A stretch of 64,000 bases of DNA. Origin: Sabellastarte sp. h YS-2021. Taxonomy: Eukaryota; Annelida; Polychaeta; Sabellida; Sabellidae. The stretch is taken from contig OZ024936.1 of NCBI GenBank assembly GCA_964017235.1, forward strand, positions 87,952,537 to 88,016,536, read 5' to 3'. This document shows, piece after piece, positions 56,136-64,000 of the stretch (position 1 is the first letter of the stretch; each line of letters starts with the position of its first letter). Below the pieces are notes generated by a model. That model saw only the letters and a list, made by a program, of their open reading frames with translations. It was not told the origin of the DNA and made no database searches. Position numbers and translations under genes: made by a program.

Positions 56136-56831
56136 ATGGTCAAGAAGGTTACTTCACAACCTGGCTGTGCTCAGGAAGTTTCTGGAAAAGTTGAAAATAA
56201 AAAAACTTATTCTAGTAGACATGTATATAACAGTAGACTTGATGTCTTAGGTACACAACAAGCTTATAAAGCTCCATTTGCATTGTGGAAACAGTGGTTA
56301 ACTGACAGTAACACTTGTAAACCTGTGATACCTGGTAGGACTTTTGCTGATGTAGTTAAGCAAAATGCTTACTCATGCAATATTAGTGCTAAGAAATCCG
56401 TGCCTCTGGAAGCGACTCAGATGTACAAGCCGAAGGGCATACCTCCTGGGTCAGTCAAGGAGGAGAACATACAATGCACTGCTAGTCCCCAGGTGCCACT
56501 CACTCCTGCTAATATACGCAAAAGACATACTCAGGAGGTAAACTCAGCCAATGATACTGTTGTTAATGACATATCCCTATCTAATAGATTTGCCATCTTA
56601 CAATCTGAGGATGACCAGGAGTTAACCACAGATACTGATTCTCAGTATGAATTTTTAGATAGGGACGTCCAGTGTACTTCTCCCTGTTCCGGCAAAGCAT
56701 TACCGGATACGGAAAATATGGCCTGGGATATTTTTGACAAAATGTTACTTAAAAAGAAGGTCGATCAAGATATCATTATTCAGGCCAAATCATGTGACGA
56801 TTATGTAAGATGCAAAGCACAAATGGATTAA
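56136..56831 (+). CDS. Accessory ORF of element 1, function unknown
   Basis: 231 codons between Gag and RT. Polar, Ser/Thr-rich, with RTFADVVKQ and NRFAILQSEDD, phrases reminiscent of linker regions in retroelement polyproteins. No domain recognised. It may be the N-terminal part of Pol that lost its link to the RT frame, since 56832-56947 contains stops in all usable frames. Confidence 0.4.
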   Translation: MVKKVTSQPGCAQEVSGKVENKKTYSSRHVYNSRLDVLGTQQAYKAPFALWKQWLTDSNTCKPVIPGRTFADVVKQNAYSCNISAKKSVPLEATQMYKPKGIPPGSVKEENIQCTASPQVPLTPANIRKRHTQEVNSANDTVVNDISLSNRFAILQSEDDQELTTDTDSQYEFLDRDVQCTSPCSGKALPDTENMAWDIFDKMLLKKKVDQDIIIQAKSCDDYVRCKAQMD

Positions 56832-56947
56832 CCTTTTTGGTGTTATCCCACTCTCCCCTTTAAAAATTTATACTGGTGCTTCAACAAATAATCAAAAATT
56901 CCCTGATCCATTGCTAATCAGTTCGTGCGTCAAGATGTCATAATTTC

Positions 56948-58501
56948 ATGGGCTTGCGAATTCCTATTCATTCAAATCTTAATATACCTGCATGGAGATC
57001 TCATCTTGAAAATTGTTGGGATCAACAGTTGGTGGACTTGTTGGAATTCGGTTTTCCACTTGACTTTGACAGAAATTCGGATCTGGTTTCTTCAGAAGTT
57101 AACCATGCATCACCTACTAAATTCTTGGACCATGTTGATGAATACAACAAAGAAGAATTGTCACATGGGGCTATGCTAGGTCCTTTTCATCAAAAACCGT
57201 TACAATTACATGTCTCCCCATTTATGACAAGGGAAAAAGCAGACTTTGATCTGAGGCAAACTATTGTTGACCTTAGCTGGCCAATAGGTCAATCTGTTAA
57301 CTCAGGCATTGCTAAGGATATGTATCTGGGTGCAAAATTTTTGCTGAATTACCCTTCTGTTGATAACATCATTGACAGGCTCATACAGTTAGGCCCTGGT
57401 TCCATGTTATTTAAAATTGATATTAGTCGAGCTTTTCGTCAGCTCAAAGTCGACCCTGGGGACATTGACCTTCTGGGCTTAAAACAAACTTCCTATTTCA
57501 TTGATCAATCGGTCCCATTTGGGTACAGGCATGGCTCAATTTTCTTTGAAAAAGTGACTGATAGGATCAGATTCATCATGAAAAATCATGGATTTCCGGA
57601 TATGTACAATTATGTGGATGATTTAATCTATTGTGGGACTCCATCCACAATTTTTCAAGCTTATGAAATGCTTTCATCCCTCCTTCATGAACTGGGACTC
57701 CAGATTAGTGCTAAAAAATTGGTTCCCCCATCTACTTCCGTCACATGTCTAGGTATTTTTATTGATACAGAAACTAGGACCATGTCTGTTCCCTCTGACA
57801 AATTACAACATATTTTTAAACTATGTCAGCAGTGGGAAAATAAAATAACATGTGCAAAACAACAGCTACAGTCATTATTGGGTTCCCTCTTATATATCTC
57901 TAAGTGTGTTAAGCCAGCTAGGGCTTTTTTGAATCGCATGCTTCAATTTTTAAGAGATATGGGGGAGAGAAGGGCAGTCAAATTATCACAGGAATTTTTT
58001 AAAGATCTTGCCTGGTTCAAAAATTTCTTGACTCACTTCAATGGCATAGTGTATTATGACACCAGACCTGTCCAGGCTGAACTGCATCTAGATGCCTCCC
58101 TTACTGGCTTAGGAGGTATTTTTCACAACCAATGCTATGCTCTTCCTATTCCAAGAGGTTTCAATAATTACTCCATTGTCCACTTGAAAATGTTAAATAT
58201 TGTAGTGGCCCTAAAAATTTGGGCTCACCAGTGGGCTAACAAAAAGATTTGTGTAAAGTGTGATAACATGGCTGTAGTTGAGGTCTTGCTGTCCGGTAAA
58301 ACTAAGGACACCACGTTAGCTACCTGTGCCAGGAATGTTTGGATGTTGACTGCCTTATTTAACATTTCCATTCACACTGAACACATACCTGGCAAATGTA
58401 ATGTCATTACAGATCTATTATCTAGATTTAAATTTGATCAAACCTCCCGGGACGTGCTAAAAATTATGTTCCGGATCCGGTCTGGATCCCCACTCATGTA
58501 G
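56948..58501 (+). CDS. Reverse transcriptase-RNase H, element 1
   Basis: 517 codons, uninterrupted. RT: IVDLSWPIGQSVNSG, LFKIDISRAFRQL, SVPFGYRHGSIFFE, YNYVDDLIY catalytic box, AKKLVPPS, LGIFID. Thumb LLGSLLYISKC. RNase H: LHLDASLTGLGG, CDNMAVVE, HIPGKCNVITDLLSR. The catalytic Glu position, held by YEMYN in element 2, reads HLKMLN here (codon AAA), so RNase H may be impaired. The first Met at 56948 begins the NFMGLRIP block that aligns with element 2. Confidence 0.93.
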   Translation: MGLRIPIHSNLNIPAWRSHLENCWDQQLVDLLEFGFPLDFDRNSDLVSSEVNHASPTKFLDHVDEYNKEELSHGAMLGPFHQKPLQLHVSPFMTREKADFDLRQTIVDLSWPIGQSVNSGIAKDMYLGAKFLLNYPSVDNIIDRLIQLGPGSMLFKIDISRAFRQLKVDPGDIDLLGLKQTSYFIDQSVPFGYRHGSIFFEKVTDRIRFIMKNHGFPDMYNYVDDLIYCGTPSTIFQAYEMLSSLLHELGLQISAKKLVPPSTSVTCLGIFIDTETRTMSVPSDKLQHIFKLCQQWENKITCAKQQLQSLLGSLLYISKCVKPARAFLNRMLQFLRDMGERRAVKLSQEFFKDLAWFKNFLTHFNGIVYYDTRPVQAELHLDASLTGLGGIFHNQCYALPIPRGFNNYSIVHLKMLNIVVALKIWAHQWANKKICVKCDNMAVVEVLLSGKTKDTTLATCARNVWMLTALFNISIHTEHIPGKCNVITDLLSRFKFDQTSRDVLKIMFRIRSGSPLM

Positions 58502-58540
58502 ACTTAACCTGTTTGAATCATAACATTTAGTTTTTCAGCC

Positions 58541-59515
58541 ATGCCAGCAGGAGCAGCCCAGCTGACCACCCAGGCGTTCAACCGACTGTTCCAAGCTTAC
58601 AGACCCTCCACTCAGAGGACCTACCCCAGAATGTTTTCTGACTATATGGCCTTTCTGGTGGTCTCTGGGCTGCCTCCTGCTCAGGTAGATGTTCACATCT
58701 TATTGGCATTTTTAGAATACTTATACCAGAACAACTGTACTGTTTCTAATATTGCTAATTATCTAGCTGCAATCAGAGCCTTATCTATCATATATGACCT
58801 TCCCACAGAGTGTTTCAAACATCAGAAGATTCAGTTTTTTATCAGGTCCTTAAAATTAAATCGACCTTTGACCCTTAAATCCCACTCTGCTCTTGATGAA
58901 CACATGTTGCACCAGGTCATTATGGCCTGTCATCAGCTCCAAAATCCTTTAGTATTTTCTGCCATCTACCTTCTGGCCTTCTTCTCATTCTTGAGATTAT
59001 CTAACATTGTCCCCCACTCCACTTCAAAATTTGATGTTTCAAGGCACTTGGCTCGTGGTGACATCATTTTTGGCCAAGACTTGGCAATCATTTTAGTCAA
59101 ATGGTCAAAAACCAACCAATTCAGGGACAAAGTAGCCAAAATTTCAATTCCTGTCCTTTCTAACTCGTCATTATGCCCTGTTGCTTCACTTAAAACCCTC
59201 CTCCAAGCCGTACCTGGTACTCAAAATGACCCCTTGTTTACCATCTTCAAGCAAGATTCATTTGTTCCTTTGACAGACAGTATGGTTAGGAAACACTTCA
59301 AAAGGATTATCAACATCTTGCATTGGCAACACTTTAAGTTCACTTTCCACTCCTTCAGGAGGTCTGGTGCCTCCTGGGCTTATCAGCATGGGGTTCCCAT
59401 TCATGCCATCAAACAACAAGGCACTTGGGCCTCTGATTGTGTGTGGCGTTATATTTCCACACAAACTAACCACTCTCCACTCCTTCATGCTTTTCACCAA
59501 CACCTACTTTCTTGA
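58541..59515 (+). CDS. Tyrosine recombinase, element 1
   Basis: 324 codons, complete. N-terminal SAM-like part: RPSTQRTYPRMFSDY, VSNIANYLAAIRAL. Catalytic residues: Arg in FLRLSN, HSFRRSG (HxxR), GTW (H/W), VWRYI with the nucleophilic Tyr. Expected to catalyse integration of a circular cDNA without target duplication. Starts 40 bp after the RT-RH stop and ends 6 bp before repeat B1. Confidence 0.94.
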   Translation: MPAGAAQLTTQAFNRLFQAYRPSTQRTYPRMFSDYMAFLVVSGLPPAQVDVHILLAFLEYLYQNNCTVSNIANYLAAIRALSIIYDLPTECFKHQKIQFFIRSLKLNRPLTLKSHSALDEHMLHQVIMACHQLQNPLVFSAIYLLAFFSFLRLSNIVPHSTSKFDVSRHLARGDIIFGQDLAIILVKWSKTNQFRDKVAKISIPVLSNSSLCPVASLKTLLQAVPGTQNDPLFTIFKQDSFVPLTDSMVRKHFKRIINILHWQHFKFTFHSFRRSGASWAYQHGVPIHAIKQQGTWASDCVWRYISTQTNHSPLLHAFHQHLLS

Positions 59516-59520
59516 TGGGT

Positions 59521-60511
59521 GTTTGGGTGTCTTTTTCAAAATTTTCTAAGTTTTTCAACTCTATTATATCATTCATTGTTTGGCTTATATCTTAAATTGG
59601 GTATTTTGCTTGTGTGGTTTTGGCTTATGTTATAGTTTGCACACAACTTTACAAATTCATAAATTCTCCAAATTCTATGGCTATACTGTACTAGGGCATT
59701 ATTCCAGTTATATGGCACTCCTTAATAACATTTAAATATTATATCTATTTGTATGTATCAGTGTATCCTTATTCTACAAAAAGCTTTTAGTGTATTAGTG
59801 TATGTCATTTAAATAAATATTATATTATTAATAAATATTAAACCCAATTATGGGCTTTCTTACCTTTTCTAACATAACGACTATGGGTTTCGCAGTAAGC
59901 TTGACCTTGGCTGTGACCTTGCCTAAGCCTTATCTCTGACCTACCCCTGGTGGGGCCCTAGCTGGATTTGAGTTATCTGGCTCTGAGCCTGCTCCAGTGG
60001 CTCTTGTGGAGACATCTGGGATTTCATGGACACTGACTTGGGAACGGTGACCCTTCCATGACCTTTGTGAGGTCTCATGTCCCACCTCTTGTCAAGGTTT
60101 GGAAGGATAACCACTGTCTGCACATGCTTGCAGCATGTTTTTAAGGTATTGGGTGTCACTGTCACTCTTACATTATGAACCAATTGTTTCACCTTCATGT
60201 GACCTCCTGGTTTGTGACCTCGAGGTCGCCCCATATTGGAAATGGATGACCTTTGTGAGGTCATGGTTACACCCCTTCTTAGTGAGGCTGGAAGGATAAC
60301 CAAATAATTTACTTGTTGGTCGTATCAACCCACGGGGTATTGTTTTCCCATTTGCTTTCACCTTTTGGGTCAATCATATGACCTCTTTTTTGACCTTCTG
60401 CATCTTAACCTTTAGGTCATCCTCAACTGGGCTCTGGGTCAGGCCCAAGTGTTGTACGCTTACTTCTATTTTGCAGGAGCTGTGTTATTTTGATCTTGGG
60501 ATGGGGGAATG
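59521..60511 (+). repeat. Element 1 repeat B1
   Basis: About 990 bp, repeated at 61439-62430. Contains many TGACCT/AGGTCA half-sites. The 120-codon minus-strand frame found in both copies is probably chance. Confidence 0.92.
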
Positions 60512-60727
60512 TTGCGGGTTGGCATTTAGGTGCCAACCATAATCATTCCTTCACCCCTATTTTTGTATCACCCCCGTCATTTAGTGGGTCGTTTAAATGA
60601 CACATGGCCGTTTCTGATTGGCCAGTGTTTTGTCCTTTGCTTTGGTCAAGGGGATAATGGCCAGATTTGAACTGGCAGCCGACAAGACAAGTTTACATTT
60701 TGCAAAAGCAATTTTTAAAAAAATTTT
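60510..60727 (+). repeat. Element 1 repeat A2
   Basis: Copy of A1 abutting B1, with the terminal hairpin intact. Confidence 0.92.
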
Positions 60728-61438
60728 CCCTACCCTTGTTAATCCCCCCAAGTTGTTGGGGTTCCCTGTTTTCTTCTGTAGTTGTAGGTATGACACTCAA
60801 GGGTTGGATGTGACCCTTCACTTTCTCCGCTGGTGGGAGATCCCTCCTCCTGGTGCTGGAGTTGGGAGTGGGATTGGACCCCAGGGGTGTTTACTCTTCA
60901 TCGATTATGACTCTGAGCACTGAGGGCTTTACGGGACTCTGTTAGTTCTCACTCCAGTGTGTTCTGAACAGTAAAAATCTTGTGTATGGGTGGAGGCTGG
61001 CCTTCAATTATGCTGCCAGTCATTTCTATTATTGTAGTATGTTTTATTGTAACTTGTGTCAACTTTGCTATTATTATTTTAATTAATATTTATGTTATTA
61101 TGTTATGCATATCTATTGCTATTACTTTCTAAACTCTGCATATACTTGTACTATGCATATCGTGATATAACAAGGTGCCATTCATTCAACTATTTTTAGC
61201 ATTATTGTTTTCTTGTTCTTCTGTTGAGAATTCAGTAAGAACATTCTTGAAACATTGCTATGCTTCAAGAGTGTCCATAATGTTTCAAAAATTAATTTTT
61301 AACTTTTTATTTTAATTATCATAGTTGAATGATCTCATGTTACATTTGCCCTATAAAGCCTTTCCTATTTCATAAATTCATACTATTGTTAAATTTGTCC
61401 AAATTTAGCAATATATCTACTATTCGGCTTGCATGCAA
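60728..61438 (+). other. Spacer between A2 and B2 of element 1
   Basis: About 710 bp unique within the window, non-coding. In the simplest Ngaro plan A2 and B2 are closer, so this is either an extended 3' part or a later insertion. Confidence 0.5.
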
Positions 61439-62430
61439 GTTTGGGGTGTCTTTTTCAAAATTTTCTAAATTTTTCAACTCTATTATATCATTCATTGTTT
61501 GGCTTATATCTTAAATTGGGTATTTTGCTTGTGTGGTTTTGGCTTATGTTATAGTTTGCACACAACTTTACAAATTCATAAATTCTCCAAATTCTATGGC
61601 TATACTGTACTAGGGCATTATTCCAGTTATATGGCACTCCTTAATAACATTTAAATATTATATCTATTTGTATGTATCAGTGTATCATTATTCTACAAAA
61701 AGCTTTTAGTGTATTAGTGTATGTCATTTAAATAAATATTATATTATTAATAAATATTAAACCCAATTATGGGCTTTCTTACCTTTTCTAACATAACGAC
61801 TATGGGTTTCGCAGTAAGCTTGACCTTGGCTGTGACCTTGCCTAAGCCTTATCTCTGACCTACCCCTGGTAGGGCCCTAGCTGGATTTGAGTTATCTGGC
61901 TCTGAGCCTGCTCCAGTGGCTCTTGTGGAGACATCTGGGATTTCATGGACACTGACTTGGGAACGGTGACCCTTCCATGACCTTTGTGAGGTCTCATGTC
62001 CCACCTCTTGTCGAGGTTTGGAAGGATAACCACTGTCTGCACATGCTTGCAACATGTTTTTAAGGTATTGGGTGTCACTGTCACTCTTACATTATGAACC
62101 AATTGTTTCACCTTCATGTGACCCCCTGGTTTGTGACCTCGAGGTCGCCCCATATTGGAAATGGATGACCTTTGTGAGGTCATGGTTACACCCCTTCTTA
62201 GTGAGGCTGGAAGGATAACCAAATAATTTACTTGTTGGTCGTATCAACCCACGGGGTATTGTTTTCCCATTTGCTTTCACCTTTTGGGTCAATTATATGA
62301 CCTCTTATTTGACCTTCTGCATCTTAACCTTTAGGTCATCCTCAACTGGGCTCTGGGTCAGGCCCTAGTGTTGTACGCTTGCTTCTATTTTGCAGGAGCT
62401 GTGTTATTTTGATCTTGGGGTGGGGGAATG
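61439..62430 (+). repeat. Element 1 repeat B2
   Basis: Copy of B1; ends in GTGGGGGAATG. Marks the 3' edge of the element. Confidence 0.92.
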
Positions 62431-62630
62431 TATGTTAAAATGTAAAAATTGTTATCAAAATAATATCAGAATAGTGAATGTTAATAATATATTAAGCATT
62501 TGTTCAAATTTTTGTCTAAAAGTTATGTGCTTAACTTTCACTTGAAATTAATCATTGTACACGTGCACTTCTTGTGTAAAGATTGTTAATTGTACAAAAG
62601 TAAAAAAAATAAATAAAAAATGAAAAAAGG
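62431..62630 (+). mobile_element. Probable 3' tail of the L1/Tx1-like LINE
   Basis: AT-rich text resembling the sequence just left of the Ngaro insertion (AGTGAATGTTAA-A-TATA), ending in an A-rich tract (62600-62627) suitable as a LINE tail. Confidence 0.4.
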
Positions 62631-62916
62631 TTTTCTTAACTCAAGACTTGCCAACCCACACTGGCGAATGATTAAATTTTTGTACCTCTATTCTGGTTAC
62701 CTTGAAAGAAAGTACACAAAAATTGACATTTAGAGTTTTTCTTTCATTCTGGCCTTTCTGTTTGTTAGGAGTCATATAAAAAGTGATACAATTGTTATGA
62801 TCTATATATTCTGACATATTTGTCAGAAAAGTGCATCTGGGTTAATTTAAAACATGTTCAAAATACCATTAAAATATTCAAATGTTCAAATGTTATGTGT
62901 ACAATGTAAAAGAATA

Positions 62917-63650
62917 CTGTAGACATTTATACTTTTTGCAAGAAACTGACACTGTTGAAATTCGGTACAAGATGTCACAAACTGTATGTGCAATATCTTC
63001 TCAGGCAATGATTTTTAGGTTGGATGAATGGTTAGGTAGGTCTCAAGGTAGCTCCTTTGCACTCAATAATTATACATGTATAATTTCAAAAATGTGTTAT
63101 ATATGAATAAACCTGACTTGTCTCCAAATACAAAGTTGTGAAAAATAAGAAAAAAGTAAGTGATGTTGCAATGGTTAATGACCATGATCATGTCAAAGTA
63201 TTGAAGGAAGAAAACCGATGACAATTTGTTCTGGATGAGCAGCAATGTATTGGAATTGTATCTATTTGTGTGCTTCTCTGATTGTTCTTCCACATGCATA
63301 ATTAAAAATATGTACATGAGAACGGGGCCATATCTTCACACTAGAAAAGGTCTACTATTGGCTTGTTATTCTCCTAAAATGATTTGTATCTGCATTGGGA
63401 CTTCAGAATATTTGTAGGGAGTTTTTACCACGATCTGCTTCTGGATCCCCCAAAAGAACATTTGTACTTTCCCAAGCACTGCCTCATTGTGTACATGATT
63501 AATTCAACTTAACCTTGTACTTTTGCCTTGGATGAAGTGTTCATTCATTTATTTTTACATCTTGTTATTTTGATTATGCATTTGTAAATTAATTGATTTA
63601 ATTTGACCTTCTACTTCTGTCTTGGATAATGAGTTCAACCAATTATCTTG
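62917..63650. repeat. Dispersed repeat, copy 2
   Basis: Diverged copy of the 3484-3960 repeat, in the same orientation. Short frames within it are not conserved. Confidence 0.6.
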
Positions 63651-64000
63651 TACATTTTGTTTTATTTACACCACAGTCCTATCCATCTTATTGACAGTTA
63701 AATTTGTCAACAGTATCCAGCAATCTATCGTGAGATCCATTCTGTATCCACTAACACACAATGTCTGTTTCTTGTTATCCGTTCTGCATCCAAAACACAG
63801 AATATCTATATCTAGATGTTCAGAGTGTCAGGAAACCCTGAAGGCAATAGTCAGTTAACAGAGACTGGCTAACTGGTCCAAACCGACTTACCCCTACCTC
63901 TTTTTACAGACCTGCTCTGAGGTAGGGGAAGAGAGGGATGAGTTCAATCCCATGAGAAGTAGAAACAAACCTCCCAAAGGAAGCACGTCTGAGTTTTTTT
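63651..64000. other. No gene recognised
   Basis: Right edge of the window. A CTTACCCCTACCTC / GAGGTAGGGGAAG inverted pair near 63888-63930 could be the end of another element cut by the window. Confidence 0.3.

Larger units (their letters stand above)
54647..62430 (+). mobile_element. Ngaro-like retrotransposon, element 1 (best preserved)
   Basis: 7.78 kb. Order: A1 (54647-54868), Gag, accessory ORF, RT-RNase H, tyrosine recombinase, B1 (59521-60511), A2 (60510-60727), spacer, B2 (61439-62430). Repeat pairs are about 98-99% alike by eye, so the insertion is fairly recent. RT and recombinase frames are uninterrupted; Gag has one nonsense codon. Confidence 0.93.

Noticed and set aside
59941..60303. 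120-codon minus-strand frame, repeated at 61860-62222
   Set aside because: It lies in the Ngaro B repeats, so its presence twice is explained by the repeat. It has no similarity and reads antisense to the element.

Overview
The window is animal nuclear DNA, AT-rich and packed with eukaryotic transposable elements. Spliced genes, tRNA-derived SINEs, several LINE lineages, tyrosine-recombinase (DIRS/Ngaro-type) retroelements and a complete Polinton/Maverick all point to an invertebrate metazoan. A mollusc or other lophotrochozoan is my best guess; that is inference, because no host gene here is taxon-diagnostic. The only convincing host gene is an intronless 10-TM transporter of the DMT/EamA superfamily (SLC35G-like) at 7209-8306 on the minus strand.

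Layout. 1-2037: deletion derivative of a Ngaro-like retroelement. 2068-3477: fold-back, TIR-bearing non-autonomous transposon. 6395-6572: 5'-truncated LINE tail. 7209-8306: host transporter. 9031-27113: an 18,083-bp Polinton with 110-bp TIRs and a perfect 6-bp target duplication (AATGTG). 27600-28900: CR1/Jockey-like LINE remnant. 29.5-41.4 kb: at least four diverged tandem copies of a 2.3-3.4 kb non-coding unit carrying SINEs, a MITE and a 51-bp minisatellite. 41.4-43.3 kb: satellite of about 150-bp units. 43308-48958: second Ngaro-like element with complete split direct repeats. 49-49.8 kb: a fifth remnant of the tandem unit. 50.4-52.15 kb: RTE-like LINE. 52.24-54.65 kb: L1/Tx1-like LINE. 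54647-62430: third Ngaro-like element, the best preserved. 62.9-63.65 kb: a second copy of the repeat found at 3.5-4.0 kb.

The Polinton carries the standard virus-like set: protein-primed PolB on the plus strand, and on the minus strand an overlapping block of packaging ATPase, two small conserved proteins, chromodomain integrase, minor capsid, basic protein, major capsid and adenain-like protease. Most of these core genes are broken by nonsense codons or frameshifts. Its unusual content is: (i) a NADAR (ADP-ribose-handling) domain fused to the PolB C-terminus; (ii) two spliced type I membrane proteins, one with an LRR-like ectodomain and a Ser/Thr stalk; (iii) a minus-strand cluster of a BIR protein, a PC4-like ssDNA-binding protein and a spliced RING protein. 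This resembles a baculovirus-like anti-apoptosis/ubiquitin cargo. Several cargo genes are intact although the replication and capsid genes are not.

The three Ngaro-like elements share a CCCH-type Gag finger, an RT-RNase H and a tyrosine recombinase. The two complete ones have the A1-ORFs-B1-A2-B2 split-repeat plan. All three have a small hairpin close to the A terminus.
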